DNA from: Betaproteobacteria bacterium
Lineage (GTDB): Bacteria; Pseudomonadota; Gammaproteobacteria; Burkholderiales; Burkholderiaceae_C
Length of the DNA: 16,513 bases
Direction: 5' to 3'
NCBI GenBank assembly: GCA_025354965.1
Contig: JANXLW010000471.1
Location: 1 to 16,513 of the forward strand
Within the stretch, counting starts at the first letter, position 1, and the number at the start of each line of letters is the position of its first letter. Below are positions 1-7,161 of this stretch, one piece after another. The notes beneath the pieces are model-generated. The model did not search any database, had not been told where the DNA came from, and saw only the letters and a program-made list of their open reading frames with translations. A program made the translations under genes and the position numbers.

Positions 1-695
1 AGCTGGCAAACCAGCAGACACACCAGTATCCCGAACAAGCGGTCGAGCGGACGCGCGCGATAGACCTCCCGCAAAATCGCGCCCATCAGAATGATGCAAG
101 GCAGCAGCGAGCCCAGGTGAACAAAGGCCGGCCAGTGAAAGCCATGCATGGCACAGGCACTTGCCGCCGCACCGGTTGCGACATGCACAAGAAAGCCGAT
201 GACGGTGGCCCAGGCAAAGGCATCGACCGGTTGGCGCAGGGTTGCGGCTGTCAAGCCGGATTCCCGCAACCACCAAAACGCCATCAATAACAACATGCCC
301 ACTGTGACGTTCACGATCGTGACGGCCTCAACCCGGTAGCCTGGAGTGAGCGGGCCGATCAGCGCCAAGGCAATGGTCGCGGCCACAATCCACGCCGTCG
401 GTTGGGCCAGGTGTGCGATTGAGCTGCGTCGGGACCAGCATAAAACAACGGCGCCCAGCGCCAATAGGGCGACGCTGGAGGCGGCCAGCCGATGCAGCAT
501 GCGCACGGCGTGCTCGATGGACACCGGTAAAGTGGAGACGGCATGCCCGTCCGGCGCGAATACAGTGGTGAGGCGCAGCAGCATGCTGGCGCCCAGAATC
601 GCCAACGCCAACACAGCGCCACCAGCGCCTATTCCTTGCATCCATTTATTCGACGAAGTAGCCACACGCACCGTCGCATTGGAAAGTTCGGTCAT
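1..695 (-). CDS. Polytopic membrane protein, possibly CtaA/COX15-related (3' end beyond window)
   Basis: An open frame of 231 residues runs off the left edge, so the C-terminus is missing. It is strongly hydrophobic, with helices near residues 23-42, 70-87, 100-114, 124-143, 158-180 and 190-210, and a seventh starting near 217. The segment with H62 and H68 (EHAVRMLHR) resembles the first heme-ligand region of heme A synthase, and H193 (FVHLGSLLP) resembles a later one. Where CtaA should have its second His, I see an Asn (N129), so the family call is tentative. The first ATG (698) directly abuts the TAA of the preceding oxidase-like gene; I chose the ATG three bases further on because GGAG then lies 6 nt upstream. 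The position after two heme-copper subunits suggests heme A synthesis or another assembly role. It could also be an unrelated membrane subunit. Confidence 0.55.
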   Translation of the reverse strand, partial: MTELSNATVRVATSSNKWMQGIGAGGAVLALAILGASMLLRLTTVFAPDGHAVSTLPVSIEHAVRMLHRLAASSVALLALGAVVLCWSRRSSIAHLAQPTAWIVAATIALALIGPLTPGYRVEAVTIVNVTVGMLLLMAFWWLRESGLTAATLRQPVDAFAWATVIGFLVHVATGAAASACAMHGFHWPAFVHLGSLLPCIILMGAILREVYRARPLDRLFGILVCLLVCQ

Positions 696-698
696 CAT

Positions 699-2138
699 TT
701 ACTCCGCATGCTGGCTGCGCAGGGCGCGCAGCACGATCACCAGGAACATGATGCCACCCACGATGGCCACCAAACCGCCAAGGCCCATCAGTCCCATGCC
801 CCAGACTTCGCCCGCCGAACGCAGCACCTGGTCGGTGCCCGCCACTTTGCGCTGCACGCCATAGCCGCCGGACCAGACCAGCCCCACAATGTGCAACAGC
901 TGACCGACGCCGTAGATCACCGGTTGCCAGGTGGCATAGCTTGATGCGGGAGCCGCAAAACCGAGCTTGGGCAACAGGCGGTAAACCATGCCCATCATGG
1001 CCAGGGTGACGCCGACGATGCAGCCGTGGTAATGCGCCGGGATGCGCACATTGCTGCCGCTGATCATGAAGCCGATCATGCCACCGACGCAAAAGAGTGC
1101 CAGCGAGGCGATCAGGCTCGTTCGCAAGGGGCGTGCTGCTGGCTCCAGACGGGGCAGCGGCCAGATCGACCAAAGCACGGCCAGCGCAATCGGGCCGATC
1201 ACCAGACCGCCGCCATAGCGCATCAGCAGCGTTTGCAGCCGGTGGTGCTCAATGCTGGTGACGTCGTAGGCCAAGTAGATGATGGGCGTCAGGAAGACCG
1301 CCAGCAGGGCGATGGCGAACAGCAGCGTCACCACCCGCGGCGACAGGCGCAGTGGTCGGCCGAGCGAAGACGCCAGCCAGATCCAGCCGATCAGCATCAG
1401 CAACGTGTAGGCAAATTGCAGGGCATGACCGCCGCCCCAGAACAGCAATTCGTAGTAGACGCGGGCGTCGAGGCTGCGTGGCAGCGTCAGCCAGGACCAG
1501 GCAAACGCCAGCACCGCGATGGCGCTGGCGACCATCGCCGCGTTGAGTCCAAAGTGCAGCGCACCCTGACCGCTGACGTGCATACCGACCGGCGCCGCGG
1601 CCAGCATCGAGCGTAGACACAGCAGCGCGACCCCCAAACCGAACAGCAGCAAGCCGCCCAAAAACACGCTGCCGTCGAGCACCGGGACGTAATTCGCCAT
1701 CACCGGTGTGGCAGCGCCAATGAAGGGTGCAGTACACATCAGCAGGGTGCCCAGCGAGGACAACACGAAGGCAACCCAGGCCAGAGGCTGCCAGCGTGTG
1801 GTGCCACTCAAGGTCCACAGTGCGCCGCCAAAAGCCAGGAACCAGACCAACACCGACAGGTCAACGTGCACCACCAGCGCCACGCGAAAAAAGTCCGCCA
1901 CCGGGAACAGCGTTTGCAACTGCGGCGTGCGCGACAGCACCAGCAAGATGGAGAACAAGCCCGAAGCCAGCAGGGCAGCCAGCCCCAGTGCCAGCCACGC
2001 CAAAGCGAGCGACTTGCGCGCGTCCTGTGGCACATCGAGGTCGAACTGAAAACCGGTCGCGGGGACTGTGGGCGCCGCCGCGAGTCTGTGTTTTGATTCG
2101 AGCGCACTGCTCGGCGCACCGGGTGGAGAGTCAATCAT
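699..2138 (-). CDS. Divergent heme-copper oxidase-type subunit I (HCO2; candidate NO reductase-like)
   Basis: A 479-aa, roughly 12-helix protein of the heme-copper oxidase superfamily. All six expected histidines are visible: H91 in helix II and H371 for the low-spin heme, H369 for the active-site heme (PAHYH motif), and H238, H298 and H299 for the copper or iron partner. Four residues after H238, where A- and B-type oxidases carry the cross-linked Tyr, there is F242 (GGGHALQF). Y291 lies 7 residues before H298; C-type oxidases take their Tyr from helix VII at a nearby register, so it is a possible substitute. It has no CxxCH site and no adjacent CuA subunit. The start ATG overlaps the TGA of the preceding cytochrome b-MvhD gene as ATGA, so they are translationally coupled and may form one complex. 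Automated pipelines would probably call it cbb3-type subunit I. NO reduction is an inference from the missing Tyr. Confidence 0.85.
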   Translation of the reverse strand: MIDSPPGAPSSALESKHRLAAAPTVPATGFQFDLDVPQDARKSLALAWLALGLAALLASGLFSILLVLSRTPQLQTLFPVADFFRVALVVHVDLSVLVWFLAFGGALWTLSGTTRWQPLAWVAFVLSSLGTLLMCTAPFIGAATPVMANYVPVLDGSVFLGGLLLFGLGVALLCLRSMLAAAPVGMHVSGQGALHFGLNAAMVASAIAVLAFAWSWLTLPRSLDARVYYELLFWGGGHALQFAYTLLMLIGWIWLASSLGRPLRLSPRVVTLLFAIALLAVFLTPIIYLAYDVTSIEHHRLQTLLMRYGGGLVIGPIALAVLWSIWPLPRLEPAARPLRTSLIASLALFCVGGMIGFMISGSNVRIPAHYHGCIVGVTLAMMGMVYRLLPKLGFAAPASSYATWQPVIYGVGQLLHIVGLVWSGGYGVQRKVAGTDQVLRSAGEVWGMGLMGLGGLVAIVGGIMFLVIVLRALRSQHAE

Positions 2139-3685
2139 GTTGCACTGATTTTTTCGGGTTGAGGGTGACGCGCAGCGCTCGAAATTGCCGCGCGCCTGCG
2201 CAAGCTGGCGACCGCTGCGCCAGCGGCAAGCATATCGCGACCCGACCATACCACTTCAATCTGGTCGCGCCGGATCGCAGCGCGCAGGCGCGGCTCGCGC
2301 AGGCCCAGCAGGCGTTCCTGCAGCCAGCGGTCGCCCAGGCGGTATTCGCAATCGGCCGCGCGGCAACCGGCGACGGTGACACCACAGGCACCCAGGCGCA
2401 GGGCGTACTCAATGAAGGTCGGCGGCAGCATGGCGGCGCATTGCAGGATGACAACCGCGGTTGAGGGGTCTGACAGCGCGCTGAAATCACCCGCTTGGCG
2501 ACAGCCAAAGAGCACCACTTTGTCGGCACCGCGGAGCGCCGTGACCTTTTGCAGGAGCTCGTCGCGCAGCAGCGCCAGAGGAGCATCGGGCAGTTCGATA
2601 CCGGAGACCAGGGTCTGGCCGGGCCGCAACGGCGTTGAGGATGGGCAGGAGCCGACGCAAATGCCGCAGGCGGCACACAGGTCGGCGTTAACCGCGACTT
2701 GCATCCGGTAGCGACTGGCGTCGCTGCGCGCGACCATGGTCAGGGCGCCAAACGGGCAATCGGCAACGCAGCGGGTGCAACCGTTGCAGTGCGGCAGGTC
2801 GACCTGGGCCGGGGCGGCGCCCGCGCGCGCTCGCAGCAGCGGCAACAGCGCGAGTGCCAGCGTCAGAACAGCCGCCAGCAGCCATACGCGATTGGCCGAC
2901 CAGGCGTCCACCAGCGGATGCAGGAACTGGAAGAACCAGTCGAGTGACAGTTGCCGGGGGGTGTGGCCGGGGTCGGCCGGGCCCAGGCTCAGCACCGGAA
3001 CCAACAAGGCGAGCACGGCCAGCATGAACAGGTTGGCCAGCAGCAAGGATCGGGGCGGCCAGATGCGAGGCAGCGAGAGCCGCTGCACATGAACCCACAT
3101 GGCGGCCAGCAGCATCAAGGGCATGCCGATGTGAACGAACATGATGAGCGAGAAAAATCGGTCGTTCAGGGCCTCGGCGGTGAGGAAGTTGCGTGCCAGC
3201 AACTCGGCGCCGAGGGGCAAAGCCTGCAACCACTCGGCGGTGGCAGTGACGCTGAAGATGGCGCGTTGATCCCACAACAGCCACAAGCCGGTCAGGCCGG
3301 CGATCCACAGCATCCACAGCAGCGGCAGCCCGGTCAGCCAGGAGAACCAGCGCACACCGCGAAAGTGACCGCGCAAGCCTTCGCGCAGCAGATGCGCCAA
3401 CGTAAATAGCATGCAGGCGTCAGCCCCGTAGCGGTGCAGGCCGCGCAGCAGGCGACCCAGTCCGGACGCATCATTTTGCAGGCGCAACCCGGATTGGTAG
3501 GCACCGCTGACACTGGTGTCGTACAAGGCGTAGGCCACGATGCCGCTCGCCACTGTCAGCGCCAGACAGAGAAAGGCCAGTGCGCCCAAATGACGCCACG
3601 GGTTGTTGGCCGGACTGAAGGCGCGATCAAAGCTGCTGGTCACAGCCTCATCGGCCGCACGCAGGGCGCGGATAACGCGGTCCAT
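2135..3685 (-). CDS. Cytochrome b fused to 2x[4Fe-4S] ferredoxin and MvhD-like domain
   Basis: A 516-aa fusion. Residues 20-285 form a bc/b6f-type cytochrome b with two bis-His heme sites, H84/H98 and H185/H199 (each pair 14 apart), and about six membrane helices. A relic of the quinol-site PEWY motif reads LDWF at 248-251. Residues 297-350 hold two ferredoxin motifs, C300/C303/C306/C310 and C337/C340/C343/C347, each followed by Pro. Residues 388-485 resemble the MvhD/hydrogenase delta (FlpD) family, with C395, C416, C441 and C446 as candidate [2Fe-2S] ligands. In methanogens and other anaerobes MvhD passes electrons between a dehydrogenase and heterodisulfide reductase. No Rieske gene is nearby. 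A likely role is electron transfer between quinone and a low-potential Fe-S partner or HCO2. The chosen ATG lies one base after the preceding stop; an upstream in-frame start at 3733 would add 16 residues inside that gene. Confidence 0.87.
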   Translation of the reverse strand: MDRVIRALRAADEAVTSSFDRAFSPANNPWRHLGALAFLCLALTVASGIVAYALYDTSVSGAYQSGLRLQNDASGLGRLLRGLHRYGADACMLFTLAHLLREGLRGHFRGVRWFSWLTGLPLLWMLWIAGLTGLWLLWDQRAIFSVTATAEWLQALPLGAELLARNFLTAEALNDRFFSLIMFVHIGMPLMLLAAMWVHVQRLSLPRIWPPRSLLLANLFMLAVLALLVPVLSLGPADPGHTPRQLSLDWFFQFLHPLVDAWSANRVWLLAAVLTLALALLPLLRARAGAAPAQVDLPHCNGCTRCVADCPFGALTMVARSDASRYRMQVAVNADLCAACGICVGSCPSSTPLRPGQTLVSGIELPDAPLALLRDELLQKVTALRGADKVVLFGCRQAGDFSALSDPSTAVVILQCAAMLPPTFIEYALRLGACGVTVAGCRAADCEYRLGDRWLQERLLGLREPRLRAAIRRDQIEVVWSGRDMLAAGAAVASLRRRAAISSAARHPQPEKISAT

Positions 3686-3686
3686 G

Positions 3687-4205
3687 TCAACCGCTGGTGA
3701 AGACGAATCCACCGGCACTGGTGAGAAAATCAACGATCAACACTTGGCCTGGCACCAGCGTCACACTGAGGTTCTTGGCATAGTTGATGACGCCATCCGG
3801 ACCGTCGGCCAGACGGGCGCTGAATTGATGCGTTCCGGCCGGGATGGTCAGGCGCCGGTACACGGTGGCCGCGCCGTCCTTGCGCAGACCCAGCGGCGGC
3901 GTGCTGACGCGGTACAAAGTCTTGCCATCCATGTCAAGCTCGACCAGAACCAGCGCGCGTTCGCGTGGGCAATCCATCTTGTTGCGCATATTGCGTTCGA
4001 CCCTGGCAAGTTCTTCAGCGCTGCGCTCGCGGCAGGCGAACTTGAGTTGACCGGAATGGCTGAAGGAGAGCTTCAGCACCGCTTCCTGATCGCCCAACTG
4101 GCGGTACAGCGGGGCGTTGGAAAAGTAACCGACAACGGCGGCGAAAGCGGCATAAGCCAGGCCTTGAAGCCCATAGCGCACCGGCTTGGAAAGGGGACTA
4201 GACAT
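3687..4205 (-). CDS. Membrane-anchored protein of unknown family between the two cytochromes b
   Basis: A 172-aa protein that I cannot place in a family. It has one N-terminal helix (about residues 10-27) after a short basic stretch, then a soluble domain probably facing the periplasm. The domain is rich in short beta-prone segments (KTLYRVSTPP, TVYRRLTIPAGTHQFSARL, LSVTLVPGQVLIVDF), which would suit an immunoglobulin-like or similar all-beta fold. Two Cys (C57 and C78) lie 21 apart; I see no CxxC, CxxCH, Rieske or cupredoxin signature. The ATG overlaps the end of the 2Fe-2S/FAD cytochrome b gene by 8 nt, with GGAGG upstream, and the stop is one base from the start of the second cytochrome b. 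This placement suggests a dedicated subunit that joins or stabilises the two cytochromes. Confidence 0.8.
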   Translation of the reverse strand: MSSPLSKPVRYGLQGLAYAAFAAVVGYFSNAPLYRQLGDQEAVLKLSFSHSGQLKFACRERSAEELARVERNMRNKMDCPRERALVLVELDMDGKTLYRVSTPPLGLRKDGAATVYRRLTIPAGTHQFSARLADGPDGVINYAKNLSVTLVPGQVLIVDFLTSAGGFVFTSG

Positions 4206-6144
4206 GCGAACCTCCGAGCTTGACCAGCTCTGCGTCCTGGCCCTGCACGGGCCGTTGCGGCGCCAGGTGGAAGGCGTCCGAAAAACAATCGTCGCTGGAG
4301 AGGCCGCGCTCGGCGAAAGCGGGTTGCGCGGCTTGCACCATCTGTACCGAGCCGCAGGCATAGACCTGGTGCGCCGAGAGGTCCGGGTAATCCGCCAGAA
4401 TGACCTCATGGACGAGGCCGGTGCGCCCACTCCAGGCGTCGTCCGGCTGCTGCGCCGAGAGCACCGGAACAAAGCGGAAGTTGGCATGTTCGCGCGCCCA
4501 TTGCTCGGCCAGTTCACCGAGGTACAAGTCGGCTCGACTGCGCACCCCCCAGTAGAGCACGATCTGGCGCCTCAATCCGGTGTGGAAGGCGTGCTCCAGC
4601 ATGCTCTTGACCGGTGCAAAGCCGGTTGAACCGGCGACAAAAAGAATTGGCTTGCTGCTGTCTTCGCGCAGCGTGAAGGCGCCCAACGGGCCTTCAATGC
4701 GCAGACTGTCGCCGACGCTCAGGGTCGTGAAGACACCCGGCGTGAAGCGCCCGCCCGCAACGCGGCGCACATGCAGTTCAATCGCGCTGCCGGCATGCGG
4801 CGCGTTGGCGAAGGAAAAGCTGCGCCGCGCGCCGTCGCTGAGGATCACGTTGATGTACTGTCCAGCGTGAAAGGCCAGCGGCGTGCCGTCATCGAGCTGC
4901 AAGTCCAGACGCATGACATCGCTGCTCAGCAACTCCAGGCGCGTCACGCGTGCCACGTGATGTTTGACCGGCGCAGCGCGAGCGCCGACCGCCGCCACAT
5001 AGGAGATTTCAACGTCGCTCAGGGGTTCGGCGCAGCACAACAGGGTTTGACCGCTGGTCTGCTGCGCAGCACTCAGGGCTGACTCCAGATGGGCCAGCAA
5101 CTTCACTGTGCCATGCTTGATGGTGCACTTGCAAACGCCGCAGGCTCCGTTGCGGCATTCGAAGGGCATCGGTAGACCTTCGCGCAAACCGGCATCGAGC
5201 AAAGTCTCACCGGCGCGCAGCGTGACGATGCGGTCGTCCGGATGAACCGCCATGCTCCAGCTCGGCAATCCGCTGCTGCGCCGTGGCGGCAGCCACGGTA
5301 GCACCAGCAACAGCGCGGTGGCACCCAGCACCAGCAACCAGGTGTTGTTGGGACCCCAGCGTTGGATCAGCGCGTAGGTCGGCAGGAGGAACCAGTCGAA
5401 TTCGAGCAGCGGCACCACCGTTCCCATATCGGCCATGGATTGGCTGAGAGCGGGCTTGAGCAGCGACAGCAGCGTCAGCGAGACCATCCGCCCGATCATC
5501 AAGGCGCGCGGCGGACTGGTCCTGGCGCCGGGCACACGCTGCGTATGCACCCACAGCAGCGCCAGTACGCTCAGCGGCAGTCCAATGTGCACAAAAGAAA
5601 GCAGCGAGAACAGGCGATCGCCGACGTTGGCGTTGCTGATGAAATTGCGCGTCATCGAGCCACCTATGACCGGCAAGGCGTCGAACCATTCCGTCGTGGC
5701 GGTGACAACAAATTGCGCCAGGCGGTCCCAGGGCAGCATGTAGCCGTTGATGCCCGAGGCGTAAGTCAACCACAGGATCACGACGCCGGAAATCCAGGAA
5801 AACCAGCGATAACCACGGTGCCGGTCGAAGACGAAATGGCGCACAAGATGCAGCACGATCACCAGCACCAGCGCGTCGGAGGCGTAGCGGTGCAGACTGC
5901 GCAGCAGGCCGCCAGCATAGGCTTGCCCGTGTGTCAGAGCCTGCACCGAGACGTAGGCGTGAACCACGCTGGTTTCAAAGAACGCATACAGGTACAGACC
6001 GGTACCGGCGACGACCCAAAACAGAAAGTAGGCGATGGCACCGAGGTAGTAGAACGGGTTCAGGCGTTCACCAAAGATCAGGTTGAAGAGGCTCTCGACG
6101 GCAAGAAACGTGCGCCGTCCGAGGTTGGAAGAGGTGGTGATCAT
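4198..6144 (-). CDS. Cytochrome b fused to [2Fe-2S] ferredoxin and FAD/NAD(P)H reductase
   Basis: A 648-aa fusion. Residues 15-288 are a bc/b6f-type cytochrome b with about six helices, heme ligands H85/H99 and H186/H200, and the segment FDWFLLPTYALI (249-260), which lines up with the PEWY region of the quinol-oxidation site. Residues 297-385 are a plant-type [2Fe-2S] domain (C330, C335, C338 and C370 or C371). Residues 395-625 are an FNR-like reductase with the flavin motif RSFS (441-444), the pyridine nucleotide motif GSTGFAP (505-511) and YACG (595-598). The expected path is NAD(P)H, FAD, [2Fe-2S], heme b and quinone, or the reverse using the proton gradient. I chose ATG 6144 because the cytochrome begins there; no good ribosome-binding site is visible, and an open frame extends upstream to 6291 into the SCO gene, so the start is uncertain. 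Confidence 0.88.
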   Translation of the reverse strand: MITTSSNLGRRTFLAVESLFNLIFGERLNPFYYLGAIAYFLFWVVAGTGLYLYAFFETSVVHAYVSVQALTHGQAYAGGLLRSLHRYASDALVLVIVLHLVRHFVFDRHRGYRWFSWISGVVILWLTYASGINGYMLPWDRLAQFVVTATTEWFDALPVIGGSMTRNFISNANVGDRLFSLLSFVHIGLPLSVLALLWVHTQRVPGARTSPPRALMIGRMVSLTLLSLLKPALSQSMADMGTVVPLLEFDWFLLPTYALIQRWGPNNTWLLVLGATALLLVLPWLPPRRSSGLPSWSMAVHPDDRIVTLRAGETLLDAGLREGLPMPFECRNGACGVCKCTIKHGTVKLLAHLESALSAAQQTSGQTLLCCAEPLSDVEISYVAAVGARAAPVKHHVARVTRLELLSSDVMRLDLQLDDGTPLAFHAGQYINVILSDGARRSFSFANAPHAGSAIELHVRRVAGGRFTPGVFTTLSVGDSLRIEGPLGAFTLREDSSKPILFVAGSTGFAPVKSMLEHAFHTGLRRQIVLYWGVRSRADLYLGELAEQWAREHANFRFVPVLSAQQPDDAWSGRTGLVHEVILADYPDLSAHQVYACGSVQMVQAAQPAFAERGLSSDDCFSDAFHLAPQRPVQGQDAELVKLGGSHV

Positions 6145-6227
6145 GAGTCGCTGTGTTGTCCGGCCCAAGCCTTGATGGTGGACCAGGTTCGCTTGGAAAA
6201 GGTTGCGAGTTGAATGCCGCCAATGGC

Positions 6228-7136
6228 TCAGGCGACTGCCTTGTTCTGAGGTTTCAATTGCTGGCGCCGCGTGCGCCTCTGCATGCGCCACTCGGCCAGA
6301 AAGAACCAGATCATGGCGAGCGCAAAAGTGACGCCGCCAGCGACCTCAATCAGGAGCCCATACTGAACCCGGTAGGTTCCCGTCTTGGGGTCATAAACAG
6401 TGCACAGAATGCGGATGCGGTCGATCACATCGCCAAGTTGAAACCGCTGCACCACCGGGGCATTGTTGAGCAATTGCTTGATCGGCTCGCCGAGTGAGTC
6501 GGCGTTCAGTTCGGCGCCATAGATCTGGCGATAGATGCGCCCCTGCGCATCCAGCAGCGTGACCTGCAGGATGTGATCGAAGCCGGCCGGTGTGGCGGTA
6601 TAGCTGAAGCCAAATTCACGCGTCAAGGCATCAACCGTCGAGGCATGCGGGCTCAGGAAGTCCCAGTTGGGTTGGTCAATGCGATGCTGCAAGGCAAACG
6701 CCTTGAGCGACTGGGGTGAATCAGCCGGCTGGTTAAAGCCGATGCTCAGCACATTGAACTGGCGTGTTCCGAAGACTGCGCGGCCCGCTTCGATGGCGCT
6801 CTGCAGTGAACGCGTCGTCAGGGGACAGACCTCAAAGCAGCCGGTATAGATAAAGCTCACCAGCAGTGGCTTGCCACGGTACTGCGAGAGGCGCACCGCT
6901 TGCCGGTTGCGGTCAAGCAGGGTGAAGTCGCTCACCTGATTGCCGACCACGGCCTGACTGAACCGCAAGGCCACGCTCTGGTCCAATCCTGGCGTGGCGG
7001 GCGCGGCTACGGTCTCAATGGGTACTGTTGCGCTGCTTGCCAGGCTGCACCAGGCCGCCAGCACAAAGCAAAACGAAAGCTTCCAGAACGGGAACAAGCA
7101 CGTTCTCCGGGGAGACGCGTTCCAACAGCTATACAT
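6228..7136 (-). CDS. senC: SCO1/SenC-type copper chaperone with C-terminal membrane anchor
   Basis: A 302-aa protein with an N-terminal signal or anchor (about residues 15-36), a thioredoxin-fold SCO domain (about 64-230), and a C-terminal helix (260-281) followed by a basic tail on the cytoplasmic side. The copper-binding set is complete: C100 and C104 (CFEVC, a CxxxCP motif) and H188 (GFDHIL). SCO proteins deliver copper to, or reduce the cysteines of, the CuA site in subunit II, and such a subunit is encoded three genes upstream. The second membrane anchor and the preceding YDPKTGTY segment make it longer than plain SCO1 proteins. The ATG at 7136 lies just past the end of ctaB; the frame stays open further upstream inside ctaB, but that extension is not credible. 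A SenC gene also accompanies sNOR-type NO reductases in ammonia oxidisers, so it does not separate O2 from NO chemistry. Confidence 0.9.
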   Translation of the reverse strand: MYSCWNASPRRTCLFPFWKLSFCFVLAAWCSLASSATVPIETVAAPATPGLDQSVALRFSQAVVGNQVSDFTLLDRNRQAVRLSQYRGKPLLVSFIYTGCFEVCPLTTRSLQSAIEAGRAVFGTRQFNVLSIGFNQPADSPQSLKAFALQHRIDQPNWDFLSPHASTVDALTREFGFSYTATPAGFDHILQVTLLDAQGRIYRQIYGAELNADSLGEPIKQLLNNAPVVQRFQLGDVIDRIRILCTVYDPKTGTYRVQYGLLIEVAGGVTFALAMIWFFLAEWRMQRRTRRQQLKPQNKAVA

Positions 7137-7161
7137 GGACTTCAGGTTGACCGGGCGCGCG

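Noticed and set aside
2135..3733. Longer start (3733) for the cytochrome b-MvhD protein
   Set aside because: It would overlap the preceding gene by 47 nt and add a Ser/Pro-rich stretch; the ATG one base after that gene's stop is more likely.
5362..6213. Plus-strand open frame (283 codons) opposite the flavin-linked cytochrome b
   Set aside because: The opposite strand encodes conserved heme and quinol-site motifs; this frame has low-complexity polar composition and no recognisable family.
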